In this document: positions 1-8,223 of the stretch, piece after piece
How positions within the stretch are numbered: the first letter of the stretch is position 1
Layout: each line of letters opens with the position of its first letter
Origin: a virus
DNA: 64,000 nt
Direction: 5' to 3' (one strand)
Virus record (IMG/VR): IMGVR_UViG_3300046004_000591
Coordinates: 1-64,000 of that record
Made by a program: the position numbers and the translations under genes
The notes under the pieces: model-generated
Told to the model about the DNA's origin: nothing
Database searches by the model: none
What the model saw: the letters and a program-made list of their open reading frames with translations, nothing else

Positions 1-446
1 TGTCTGGAACAATCAATCCATCCAGAATGGGTTCTACCGGAACTCCAAGTGCAAGTACGTTCTTGAAAGGGGATAACAGTTGGTTTAATCTATTCACATC
101 AAATAATACATTTTCTGGTATCAATACATTTTCTGGTATCAGAGACGTTAAAACCACAGTTGCTGCTGCCAATATCGATTTATCTTTAGGTTCGTTCTTC
201 ACTAAAACTATTTCTGGTGCAACTACATTTACTGTTAGTAATGTAGCAACATCTGGATACACGAGTTCATTCGTTATTGAATTAACAAATGGTGGGAGTT
301 CAATTATAACTTGGTGGTCGGGTATTAAATGGGCTGGAGGAACTGTTCCGTCGTTGATTACTTCTGGAGTAGATATTCTAGGATTTTTCACTAGTGATGG
401 TGGTACAACTTGGAGAGGATTGGTTCTAAGTAAGGATTCAAAATAA
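1..446 (+). CDS. Tail fibre protein, C-terminal part (5' partial)
   Basis: The frame is open to the left edge of the window, so only the C-terminal part is present. An in-frame ATG at 27 is internal, because the upstream codons already read as fibre sequence (SGTINPSR). The text GSTGTPSASTFLKGDNSW is typical of phage tail fibre and tail spike joints, and a serine/threonine/glycine-rich beta-type sequence follows. It ends in a stop overlapping the next fibre gene by one base (TAATG). Its role is presumably distal fibre structure; receptor specificity cannot be inferred. Confidence 0.7.
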   Translation, partial: SGTINPSRMGSTGTPSASTFLKGDNSWFNLFTSNNTFSGINTFSGIRDVKTTVAAANIDLSLGSFFTKTISGATTFTVSNVATSGYTSSFVIELTNGGSSIITWWSGIKWAGGTVPSLITSGVDILGFFTSDGGTTWRGLVLSKDSK

Positions 447-2344
447 TGAGTGCTAAAAATATATTAATGTGCGCATCCGAAGATAAATTGTACGTGGACG
501 ATGTCTTCTCTACGACGACATACGTGGGGAATAGTTCACTACTATTTATCAATAATGGGATTGATTACGCTGGTAAAGGTGGGATGGTTTGGATAAAACA
601 ACGCAATAACGAATCCAATCACACACTTTGTAACACAAATTATGGTGGAAATTTTTTATTAAGTTCAAATAATAATTCCGGTAATACAAATAATTCCGGT
701 GTTTCTGGGTTTTATAACAATGGATTTTCTGTTTCTGGTGGATTAACTAATCAGAATGATGGATCCTTTGTTTCATGGACATTCCGCAAAGCTCCAAAAT
801 TCTTCGACATCGTAATATACAATGGGGACGGAACATCCAACCGTCAGATAACGCATAATTTGGGTATTACTCCTGGTATGGTGATGACTAAATCGACCTC
901 GACAACTGGTGACTGGAATACCTACCATCGAAGCGCAACAGGCGATTTGATTTTAAATACACCGGCGGTACAAACGGGTGGTCACACAATTGTTACGGGT
1001 GCGACAAATTCAACATTCACAGTTACAGGCGTGGCTAATACTAATGGCGTTTCATACATTGCTTACATATTCGCACACGATACAAGTACGGATGGGATTA
1101 TTCAATGTGGTATTTATACAACTGATGCGAGTGGTAAAGCTACGGTGAATTTAGGATGGGAACCTCAGTATTTGATGGTTAAGCGCAATTATACAGAGGA
1201 TTGGATAATCCTCGACTCCATGCGAGGATTATCGCACTCATCTAACTCAATATTATCGCCGAACTTGTCCAACGCGGAGAGTAATGGATCTGGACAAACT
1301 TTACCCACTAGTACAGGATTTAATGTATCTTCGGGTAGTTCCGCAACCTACATCTACATGGCAATCCGCCGACCAAACAAACCGCCCACAACAGGCGCGG
1401 CAGTTTATAATGCGATTGCGAGAACTGGAACTGGTGCGCTTACTACTGTAACTGGAGTTGGGTTTGCGCCTGATTTAATTATACATCGTTCGACGAGTTC
1501 AGCACTTATGACGGCAAGGAGGCCAACTTGGCACGATAAATTGAGAGGACAAGATGTTTTTTTATATTCCGAATCAATCGAAACTGAAAAAACTGACGAA
1601 GGATCATTGGGGCAAAAAATGATAGTGAGTTTCGAAATGGATGGGTATAAAACTGGAACTGACATATATTATAGATCTATGAATAACAATACAGATCTTT
1701 TTATTAACCACTTCTTCAAACGAGCGCCTGGAGTATTCTCAATTCTATGTTACACTGGAACTGGTGTAAGTAAAACGGAACCTCATGATTTAGGTTCTAA
1801 TCCGGAATTGTGGTTAGTTAAATCCAGAAATTCTGCGACTGGATGGTCTTTTGGTTCATCATTATTAAATAATAATGAATATATAACGTGTCCATCACCT
1901 ACGGGTAAATTGGTAGATTCAACTTTATGGAATCAAACATATCCATCAAAAACCGCATTTTCGTTTGGAAATTCTTCTAATACAAACGGTAATTCGGCAA
2001 ATTATGTATGTTATATGTGGGCTTCATTAATTGGCGTTTCTAAAGTGTTCACTTATACCGGAAATGGTTCTTCGCAAGACATTAATTGTGGATTCACAAC
2101 TGGTGCAAGATTCGTGATGATTATTAGAACAACTGTCGGACAATCTCAGGATATTTTTATATTTGATAGCACTAGAGGTATTGTTTCTGCCAACGATCAT
2201 CATTTATCTCTTAATACAAGTGAGGTGGAAGTTACAACTGATGATTCAATAGATCCTTTGAATGTAGGTTTTACAATCAACCAAAACGCATCGACCAATT
2301 TAAATGTAACTGGTAATGTTTATATTGGATTAGCTTACTCATGA
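446..2344 (+). CDS. Tail fibre protein with repeated DUF7483-like modules
   Basis: This 632-residue protein is rich in Ser, Thr, Asn and Gly. At least three related modules can be seen. Each combines a segment like GKGGMVWIKQR or LWLVKSRNSATGW with a later hydrophobic segment such as FFKRAPGVFSILCYTGTG or FRKAPKFFDIVIYNGDG, and an HNLG or HDLG turn (HNLGITPGMV, HDLGSNPELW). This architecture is familiar from phage tail fibres (the DUF7483 type, family recalled and not searched). It probably forms trimeric beta-structure in the adhesion apparatus. Start and stop overlap tightly with the preceding fibre gene. An 86-residue reverse ORF inside it is a shadow. Confidence 0.75.
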   Translation: MSAKNILMCASEDKLYVDDVFSTTTYVGNSSLLFINNGIDYAGKGGMVWIKQRNNESNHTLCNTNYGGNFLLSSNNNSGNTNNSGVSGFYNNGFSVSGGLTNQNDGSFVSWTFRKAPKFFDIVIYNGDGTSNRQITHNLGITPGMVMTKSTSTTGDWNTYHRSATGDLILNTPAVQTGGHTIVTGATNSTFTVTGVANTNGVSYIAYIFAHDTSTDGIIQCGIYTTDASGKATVNLGWEPQYLMVKRNYTEDWIILDSMRGLSHSSNSILSPNLSNAESNGSGQTLPTSTGFNVSSGSSATYIYMAIRRPNKPPTTGAAVYNAIARTGTGALTTVTGVGFAPDLIIHRSTSSALMTARRPTWHDKLRGQDVFLYSESIETEKTDEGSLGQKMIVSFEMDGYKTGTDIYYRSMNNNTDLFINHFFKRAPGVFSILCYTGTGVSKTEPHDLGSNPELWLVKSRNSATGWSFGSSLLNNNEYITCPSPTGKLVDSTLWNQTYPSKTAFSFGNSSNTNGNSANYVCYMWASLIGVSKVFTYTGNGSSQDINCGFTTGARFVMIIRTTVGQSQDIFIFDSTRGIVSANDHHLSLNTSEVEVTTDDSIDPLNVGFTINQNASTNLNVTGNVYIGLAYS

Positions 2345-2408
2345 GTATAAATCAACATTATTGGTACAGATACTAACATCAATGTTAATGGTTACATTTA
2401 TCTTTGCT

Positions 2409-2417
2409 TAATAAATA
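2409..2417 (+). promoter_or_regulatory. T4-type late promoter candidate TAATAAATA
   Basis: TAATAAATA lies 26 bases before the start codon at 2443, a spacing that would give a short leader. It is a close variant of the T4 late promoter TATAAATA, which in T4 is read by sigma gp55 with the sliding clamp. The same variant precedes gp19 and gp18 in this window. Confidence 0.5.
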
Positions 2418-2442
2418 ATTGAAACATATAAGGAAAAACCAA

Positions 2443-2997
2443 ATGAAATTATTCAATACAAAAACATTGGAAATGATTTCTGTTGATGAATTCAAATCAA
2501 GACATCCAAATGTCAGTTTTCCGATTTCCATTCCAACGGAATTTTACCAACAATACGATTTTCAACCAGTGTTCGATACCCCTAGACCAGATTTCGATGA
2601 ATACTCGCAATCCTGTTTGGAAACAACTCCAATTAAAACATCCAAGGGTATCTATGAACAAACATGGATCGTTGAAGGTTTAACTGGCGAATCATTAACT
2701 TTATCCCAAGAAAGAAAAACAAAGGATCTAGAACAAAAGGATTCAAATCGAATTCAATCATTATGGCAATCTGCTCATGATTATGAACAACGATTTATCT
2801 CTGGATCCGCTATTGGTTTGATTACCATGGGTTGTATTCAATCATTACCAAAATCCATTGTCGTTCAGAATTGGATTAAATCGATTTGGTCAGAATACTA
2901 TACAAGAAAGGATTCTGGATCTATTGACACAGATTTCTCTATGATTGGATCTTGTCCACATTCGGTGCCAGAGTTGATGTTGGAACTTGGATTTTAA
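2443..2997 (+). CDS. Putative virion or fibre-associated protein
   Basis: A 184-residue protein starting at ATG 2443 behind AAGGA; a TTG 24 bases upstream in frame lacks a ribosome binding site. The first half is polar. The second half contains ISGSAIGLITMGCIQSLPKS followed by a tryptophan-rich stretch (NWIKSIWSEYYTRKD), a combination I have seen in phage proteins encoded beside fibre genes but cannot tie to a named family. A role in fibre assembly or as a minor virion part is inferred from position and from the late-type promoter upstream. Confidence 0.5.
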   Translation: MKLFNTKTLEMISVDEFKSRHPNVSFPISIPTEFYQQYDFQPVFDTPRPDFDEYSQSCLETTPIKTSKGIYEQTWIVEGLTGESLTLSQERKTKDLEQKDSNRIQSLWQSAHDYEQRFISGSAIGLITMGCIQSLPKSIVVQNWIKSIWSEYYTRKDSGSIDTDFSMIGSCPHSVPELMLELGF

Positions 2998-3015
2998 TAA
3001 ATGTGAGATTATAAC

Positions 3016-3216
3016 ATGGGAAAATTATTATATATTTTCAATCGTTTAAAAGAACCGTCATCGCATATTGCCATTATGTTCTTATTGACAACATTCCATG
3101 TACAAGAAGAAACATACAATGATTGGATGAATGTAGCGACAATGATGTTTGGTATTCTAGCTGTATTTACTGCAGAAGGTTCACCTGAATCAAAGATCGA
3201 AGGTTTTTCTAAATGA
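3016..3216 (+). CDS. Small holin-like membrane protein
   Basis: A 66-residue protein with two hydrophobic segments (about residues 17-27 and 41-54: IAIMFLLTTF and VATMMFGILAVF) and a charged tail. Size and topology resemble small phage holins of the type ending in a GILAV-like second helix. It directly precedes a tiny lipoprotein gene that overlaps its stop codon, as in lysis cassettes. Other small phage membrane proteins look alike, and the endolysin is encoded 48 kb away, so the lysis role is tentative. Confidence 0.45.
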   Translation: MGKLLYIFNRLKEPSSHIAIMFLLTTFHVQEETYNDWMNVATMMFGILAVFTAEGSPESKIEGFSK

Positions 3217-3353
3217 TAAGAATTTTCCTGTTAATTATAATATTAACAGGATGTTCCTACAATTGTAATCCTTCTATAGATCTACAACCAAATCAAGAGT
3301 TTAGATCTATAGAAGGAGCGATTATCGGGATTAACTGTAAGGAACAAACATGA
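3213..3353 (+). CDS. Small lipoprotein, possible outer-membrane spanin
   Basis: A 46-residue ORF beginning with a signal peptide (MIRIFLLIIILTGC) whose LTGC is a canonical lipobox, so lipidation at Cys14 is predicted. The mature part is about 33 residues with three more cysteines. Its ATG overlaps the stop of the holin-like gene and its TGA overlaps the next ATG (ATGA), so translation is probably coupled. Tiny phage lipoproteins beside holins are commonly o-spanins, which fuse the outer membrane at lysis. No clear i-spanin partner is adjacent. Confidence 0.55.
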   Translation: MIRIFLLIIILTGCSYNCNPSIDLQPNQEFRSIEGAIIGINCKEQT

Positions 3354-3589
3354 AATTAAAAACAATGGCAATTGAATTTACCGCAAAGATTTTATTAGAT
3401 AAACAATTATGGTCTGATGTTAAGATGTTTGTCCAGCATATGGAATCAAGAGATTTATCTAATCAAGAGAAACATCAACAAGTCTCGGAAGATGTTAAAT
3501 TCATTTTCGAGGGTATTGCCAATTATATTGTGAATCTAGCGATTACAATGGCAGTTGCTTGGATTAAATCTAGTGTGGTTAAAAAATGA
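3350..3589 (+). CDS. Small protein with C-terminal hydrophobic helix
   Basis: A 79-residue protein: charged helical N-terminal two thirds followed by a hydrophobic stretch (IVNLAITMAVAWI, about residues 60-72) and a basic end. It overlaps the lipoprotein gene before it and gp13 after it by four bases each (ATGA). It may be membrane-associated and belong to the lysis cluster, or be a small virion protein. No family recognised. Confidence 0.4.
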   Translation: MKLKTMAIEFTAKILLDKQLWSDVKMFVQHMESRDLSNQEKHQQVSEDVKFIFEGIANYIVNLAITMAVAWIKSSVVKK

Positions 3590-4314
3590 TTCAATCAAGA
3601 GAACAATTAAAACAATATTGCCTTAGAACGTTAGGGGTTCCTGTAATTGAAATTAATGTGGATGATTCCCAGTTAGAAGACAGGATTGATGAGGCATTAC
3701 AGTATTATTCTATGTATCATTATGATGGTCTTGAGAGGATGTATCTTAAACATCAGATTACACAAGAAGATTACGACCAAAAATATATCAATCTTCCGTA
3801 TGATGTAAGAGGTGTAACCAGAATCTTCTCATTCAATTATACATCAAGAGACCAATTACTGAATTTTGAGACACAATATCGTTTGGATATTATTGCCAAT
3901 TTACAAACTGCATCTCTTTCAGATTATCAGATTACCATGAATCATTTACAATTAATCGACCACGTACTTGCTGGTCAGATTATGATTAGATTCAATAAGA
4001 ATAATGGTAAATTGTATTTGGATACTAATTGGACTAAATTAACGGTTGGATCTTGGATTGTAATCGATGGATACCAATTGATAGATCCTGAAATTGAAAC
4101 GAGAATGTTCAACGATCCATGGTTGAAATTATATACAACAGCTTTGTTTAAGAAACAATGGGGTTCTAACCTAGCGAAATTCAGTAATATGTTATTACCA
4201 GGCGGAGTGTCCATTGACGGTCAAGGTATTTACGATACAGCTTATTCTGAACAGAAAGAATTAGAACAACAATTAGTGGATGAGCAAGCTCCCGCCGCAT
4301 TATTTATTGGATAA
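3586..4314 (+). CDS. 13: Neck (head completion) protein, T4 gp13-like
   Basis: 242 residues versus 309 in T4 gp13. The N-terminus SREQLKQYCLRTLGVPVIEI with DRIDEALQYYSMYHYDG matches the T4 pattern (LKDVILRRLGAPIINV, ALELYGEYHFDG). The C-terminus MLLPGGVSIDGQGIYDTA parallels T4 MMLPGGVTIDGQRLIEEA. In T4 this protein joins gp14 to form the neck closing the filled head before the tail attaches. The order 13-14-15 is conserved here. Confidence 0.9.
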   Translation: MIQSREQLKQYCLRTLGVPVIEINVDDSQLEDRIDEALQYYSMYHYDGLERMYLKHQITQEDYDQKYINLPYDVRGVTRIFSFNYTSRDQLLNFETQYRLDIIANLQTASLSDYQITMNHLQLIDHVLAGQIMIRFNKNNGKLYLDTNWTKLTVGSWIVIDGYQLIDPEIETRMFNDPWLKLYTTALFKKQWGSNLAKFSNMLLPGGVSIDGQGIYDTAYSEQKELEQQLVDEQAPAALFIG

Positions 4315-4327
4315 TCAAGGAGTTACA

Positions 4328-4978
4328 ATGCCAAGAAATCCATATTTTACGATGGGAACAGCGCCTGAACAGGATATCTTGGAAGATATAATTATCGAAT
4401 CTATCAACATTTATGGATTAGACATGTATTATATCCCAAGATCGTTGGTTGCCAAAGATGATTTACTGGGTGAAGATAGACTTTCGGAATTTAAAAATTC
4501 ATATCCTGTGGTAACATATTTTGAAAGTATAGATGGATTTGAGAGTTCAAGTTATATTCAATCAAAATTTGGATTATCGATAGAACAAACAGCTACATTG
4601 GTCATCGCAAGAAAAGAATGGAGAAATCTAGTTGGTAGATACGGACAATCTATTTTACCAAATAGACCAGCAGAAGGTGATTTAATCTATTTCCCGTTGA
4701 CCAATGGATTGTTTGAAATTAAATTTGTAAATCATCAGGATCCATTCTATCAATTAGGTAAATTGTACGTTTATAAATTATCTGTTGAATTATTCCAATA
4801 TGCTTCAGAACGGTTTTCCACTGGAGTTGAAGAAATTGATGTATTTGAATCTCTTAAAACATTTGATGATGCATCCAACACCGTTGAAGTTTCAGATTCG
4901 TATGGAGATAACGATAATATGATTACACATGGAACTGCTGTTACGTTCAACGATTTAGATCCATTTTCGGGGTTCTAA
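4328..4978 (+). CDS. 14: Neck protein, T4 gp14-like
   Basis: 216 residues from ATG 4328 behind AAGGAG; an in-frame ATG at 4280 lies inside gp13 and lacks a ribosome site. Similarity to T4 gp14 is visible in LEDIIIESINIYGLDMYYIPR (T4 has LVAESIQMRGVECYYVPR), in the following GED, and in FESIDGFESS. In T4 it forms the neck with gp13. Its stop overlaps the start of gp15 (TAATG). Confidence 0.88.
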   Translation: MPRNPYFTMGTAPEQDILEDIIIESINIYGLDMYYIPRSLVAKDDLLGEDRLSEFKNSYPVVTYFESIDGFESSSYIQSKFGLSIEQTATLVIARKEWRNLVGRYGQSILPNRPAEGDLIYFPLTNGLFEIKFVNHQDPFYQLGKLYVYKLSVELFQYASERFSTGVEEIDVFESLKTFDDASNTVEVSDSYGDNDNMITHGTAVTFNDLDPFSGF

Positions 4979-5700
4979 TGTTTCAGACTAATTATTATCC
5001 AGCTATCATCAAGAAGACTATTGCTGCTTTCGGTAAATTATTCTCTGGAATTCAGATTGAACGATACGATACATCTGGTACTTTAATTCAGACAGTGAAT
5101 GTTCCTATAGCATATTCCAATAAGGAAAAATGGGTCACTAGAACGGAACAAGATCCAAATCAGACTAATAATACGCAGATTACGTTACCCAGACTCGCAT
5201 TTGAAATAACAAATTACTCTTACGATTCCTCTAGGAAAGTCAATAAGAATAATAGATTAGGTGTATCTAATACACATAGTTCAAATACACAGTATTCTGG
5301 TGTTCCATATAATATAGATGTTTCATTGTATCTTATTACAAAGACAATCGAAGACGGTCTAATTGTAATGGAAAAGATATTACCAATGTTTGCTCCAAAT
5401 TATACAATATCAATTAATGCTGTTCCAGAAATGAATATTGTAAAGGATGTACCTATTGTATTGAATTCTGTTACAGTTGATGATAATTATGAAGGGGATT
5501 TCCAAACTCGACGCGAAATCATTCATACATTTTCATTTACATTAAAAGTGGATCTATTTGGTTCAATTAAAACATCTGAAATCATTAAACACGTTAATGT
5601 TAATTTACCATTACAACAAGAACGTTACAGAGCATCCGCTTTAATACCAGCAGATGTTCCAGATAATTTATCCGAAGATTTTTGGATACATTCTCCTTAA
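4978..5700 (+). CDS. 15: Proximal tail sheath stabilisation protein, T4 gp15-like
   Basis: 240 residues. The N-terminus MFQTNYYPAIIKKTIAAFG with KLFSGIQIERYD and VPIAYSNKEKW aligns with T4 gp15 (LMGDLFSNIQIKRQ, VPITYASKEHF). The TLPRLAFEI segment matches T4 TILPRINLHL, and RREIIHTFSFTLKVDLFG matches T4 RRRIEWSLTFEVNG. It caps the tail and stabilises the contracted or extended sheath at the head end. Confidence 0.88.
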   Translation: MFQTNYYPAIIKKTIAAFGKLFSGIQIERYDTSGTLIQTVNVPIAYSNKEKWVTRTEQDPNQTNNTQITLPRLAFEITNYSYDSSRKVNKNNRLGVSNTHSSNTQYSGVPYNIDVSLYLITKTIEDGLIVMEKILPMFAPNYTISINAVPEMNIVKDVPIVLNSVTVDDNYEGDFQTRREIIHTFSFTLKVDLFGSIKTSEIIKHVNVNLPLQQERYRASALIPADVPDNLSEDFWIHSP

Positions 5701-5786
5701 CAAATACATGAAAGGTTTAAACTGTCACAATATGTCAGGAAGTTAGAACCTGTACAATTTCTAACGCCATTCATGCGGAGAAACAA

Positions 5787-6596
5787 ATGAAAATCAAGTA
5801 TCATGCAAATAACATTCACAAATTACATTCTAAATTCGATGAAGTTAAATCAATCATCCATGAAGAATCTAATTTACGTTCTGATTCAGATATTCAATTA
5901 TCAAAGAATATTGTAGAGGAATCAACTAGAGCAATCAATGTTGAAGATGAAATTTTAACTACCATTTCAGATGAAATTGAAGCAAGAACAAATGCGGATG
6001 CGTCGGAGAAATTGGAAAGGGTTGCGGGTGATTCTGCGTTACAAACTCAAATTAATAGTATTCTGTCTAATTCGGATCCATTGGCATTGGAAGCACTCAC
6101 TAAGATTTTGGAGGATTTCAAAAAGAATGATTCTAATTTGAATGGTACGATTGTATCGTTATCCACTGCAGCTACATCTGGTATCTCGTTAGAAAAATCC
6201 GAACGAATTGAATCTTATAATGAATTGATGAATTTGTTGGAAGAATCAAATACATCTAAAATTAAATCAGATTCTGAATTAGAAAAAACCATGAAAGAAT
6301 ATTCAGATTTAGTTGCCACGAAAGGTGGTTCTAAACCAAAGAAAGAACGAGTGTTGGTTTCGGATGATAAAATTAAATTGACATATGCTCCAATCAATGG
6401 CGAAGATGGTATCTTGAATTATGGATTGGTTCGTTGTATTGAAATTGTTGAAGGTGAAATGATTGTAGAAGACGCAGAAGTTGAACTTGATAAATCTGAT
6501 GAAGAAGGTAAAACATTCATCTTATCGGATATCGACGGCGAATGGGATAATAAAAAGGTATTGATTCAATATCTATATTGTCCAGAATCTGTTTAA
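5787..6596 (+). CDS. Coiled-coil virion protein, fibritin- or fibre-like
   Basis: 269 residues. Residues 1-150 are heptad-rich and acidic (repeats like EESTRAINVEDEI and EIEARTNADASEKLER). They contain LQTQINSILSNSDPLALEAL, a segment very common in phage fibre and whisker-type coiled coils. The C-terminal 75 residues look like a small beta domain (VLVSDDKIKLTYAP to LIQYLYCPES). Gene position after gp15 fits a neck or fibre structural role; comparison with T4 fibritin is by architecture only. Confidence 0.5.
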   Translation: MKIKYHANNIHKLHSKFDEVKSIIHEESNLRSDSDIQLSKNIVEESTRAINVEDEILTTISDEIEARTNADASEKLERVAGDSALQTQINSILSNSDPLALEALTKILEDFKKNDSNLNGTIVSLSTAATSGISLEKSERIESYNELMNLLEESNTSKIKSDSELEKTMKEYSDLVATKGGSKPKKERVLVSDDKIKLTYAPINGEDGILNYGLVRCIEIVEGEMIVEDAEVELDKSDEEGKTFILSDIDGEWDNKKVLIQYLYCPESV

Positions 6597-6608
6597 AGAA
6601 CACATTTT

Positions 6609-6616
6609 TATAAATA
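6609..6616 (+). promoter_or_regulatory. T4-type late promoter TATAAATA
   Basis: An exact match to the T4 late promoter octamer, 79 bases before the start of the next gene and just after the previous stop. It predicts late, clamp-dependent transcription of the gene at 6695. Confidence 0.65.
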
Positions 6617-6694
6617 ATAATGTAGAGTAAAATCTACAAATCTTCGAGTTCTATTTCATATGGAACTCATTTTAATCCTTCTAGGAGAATAAAA

Positions 6695-7594
6695 ATGGCT
6701 GATGTTGCTTCTACAATCTTACCCATCCAAACTGGTTCTAACGACGGAATGTTCGGCGGTGGTACTTTAGGTGCTGTTCTTTTAGGTTCTTTGTTACCAA
6801 GATTAACTGGAGCAGGTGCACTCGGAGCCGAAGCTGTTGGTATCAATCGCAACGCTGATGTTTTACAAGCAATGAATCAACAACAATTAGCGTCTGCCAC
6901 TCAGATTCTAACTCAAGATGTAAATCGCACTTCTAGAGATGTCTCTCAAGCCGCAGGACAAACGCAAGCTGCTGTTGCTTCAGCGAATTTGGGTCAAACT
7001 GTAGCTACACTTCAAGGTCAAACGGTATTGACTAAAAACATTATGGATTCAACAATCAATAATGCAGCAGGTCACACCAATATCATGAACGGTCAAGCAT
7101 CTTTGGCTGCTGGTATTAATACCAACATGAATGCATTGGCTTCTGATATCAATTCTGGTATTCATCAGTTAGGTGATTCATTAAATGCAATGAACGTTGC
7201 CAACTTGAATGCAACTCATCGTGCTGAAGTTACTGGATTAGAATCTGCTTACAGAACATTACAAGCGATTACAACCGACGGTGATAGAACCCGCGATATG
7301 ATTTCTAACATCAACACAGCAGATTTGAATCGTCAGATCGTTGTTGCAGAAAACAAATTAGCGGAAGCGTTAAACGATCGTAGACATGATAGAGCATCTC
7401 ATGATATTATTATCAACAATAATAACAATGCAACTGCCGTAGCAAATGCTCTTGCTCAACAATCTCAACAACAACAAATTGCCAATATCTCAAGTGGATT
7501 AGCTGCTGCTTTAGCTCATATCCAAACACAGACGCAAACTGTTGTCAACACTGGAAGAATGACGGGAAACTCATTAGGTCAAGTCGCTGTTTAA
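6695..7594 (+). CDS. Late protein of unknown function, Ala/Gln/Asn-rich
   Basis: 299 residues with a strong ribosome site (TAGGAG). An N-terminal Gly/Ala/Leu stretch (about residues 19-50, FGGGTLGAVLLGSLLPRLTG) could insert into membrane or pack in a shell. The rest is a long polar helix rich in Ala, Asn and Gln with little charge. A perfect T4 late promoter precedes it and an intrinsic terminator follows, so it is a late monocistronic unit, probably abundant in the virion. No family recognised; an ejected internal protein or a structural protein are both possible. Confidence 0.55.
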   Translation: MADVASTILPIQTGSNDGMFGGGTLGAVLLGSLLPRLTGAGALGAEAVGINRNADVLQAMNQQQLASATQILTQDVNRTSRDVSQAAGQTQAAVASANLGQTVATLQGQTVLTKNIMDSTINNAAGHTNIMNGQASLAAGINTNMNALASDINSGIHQLGDSLNAMNVANLNATHRAEVTGLESAYRTLQAITTDGDRTRDMISNINTADLNRQIVVAENKLAEALNDRRHDRASHDIIINNNNNATAVANALAQQSQQQQIANISSGLAAALAHIQTQTQTVVNTGRMTGNSLGQVAV

Positions 7595-7664
7595 TTGACC
7601 CATTTATTTCTCAAGACAATGAATCAATTGTATCGAAATCCAGATACGGTTTAATGTCGTTACC

Positions 7665-7691
7665 AAAGGGACTCTAGTAGTTCCTTTTTTT
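7665..7691 (+). terminator. Rho-independent terminator
   Basis: AAGGGACT and AGTTCCTT form a stem (one G-T wobble) with a CTAG loop, followed by seven T. It ends the late gene at 6695. Confidence 0.75.
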
Positions 7692-7742
7692 AATGCCTAA
7701 ATTTTCATGTAAATAATTTTATTTCATACAGGACATTATATT

Positions 7743-8147
7743 ATGTACAATCCGCCTACGTTAAATTTGGATTCTTTACAACAACAATTGGATATTCTAA
7801 AACAACATCAATCAATGCCATTACAACCACCCTACGGCAATTATCCACCTCAACAACCTCCTGTAAATTATCAAGAAATCATCCAGAAAACTGTCCAAGA
7901 TGAAATCCAAAAATTATTAAATACTCAAGTCAAACCACAAGAACAAACTCCCGTTGCTCCACCAATGTCTGAACTTGAAAAACAAATAAATGACTTTGCT
8001 GCTTCTGTTCTAACGCCTGACCAAATGAAATGGTTATCGGATCCTGTTATTGCTTCTCATATTCCCATCTTCTTTAAATCTGTTAAAGGTAAAGAAGCTA
8101 TCGCTTTTCTTGTTGATGAATATAAAACTTATGTTGATGGTAAGTGA
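7743..8147 (+). CDS. Pro/Gln-rich protein, unknown
   Basis: 134 residues. The first half is rich in Pro and Gln (LQPPYGNYPPQQPP), likely disordered; the second half is helical and acidic (LTPDQMKWLSDPVIASH). It lies two genes upstream of the large terminase, where T4 has the small terminase gp16, but no DNA-binding motif or similarity to gp16 can be seen. TerS is a positional guess only. Confidence 0.45.
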   Translation: MYNPPTLNLDSLQQQLDILKQHQSMPLQPPYGNYPPQQPPVNYQEIIQKTVQDEIQKLLNTQVKPQEQTPVAPPMSELEKQINDFAASVLTPDQMKWLSDPVIASHIPIFFKSVKGKEAIAFLVDEYKTYVDGK

Positions 8148-8223
8148 ATTATAGGTATTCAAGGGTGACAGTAAATTTATTATATGTAATTTCATCATTA
8201 ACAATAAAAGATAATTTGAATTT

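Noticed and set aside
1405-1665. 86-residue ORF on the minus strand inside the tail fibre gene
   Set aside because: It lies wholly within a clear plus-strand coding region, has no ribosome site and its composition mirrors the fibre codons.
7743-8147. Small terminase subunit (gp16)
   Set aside because: Only position supports it; the sequence is Pro/Gln-rich with no helix-turn-helix or visible gp16 similarity.
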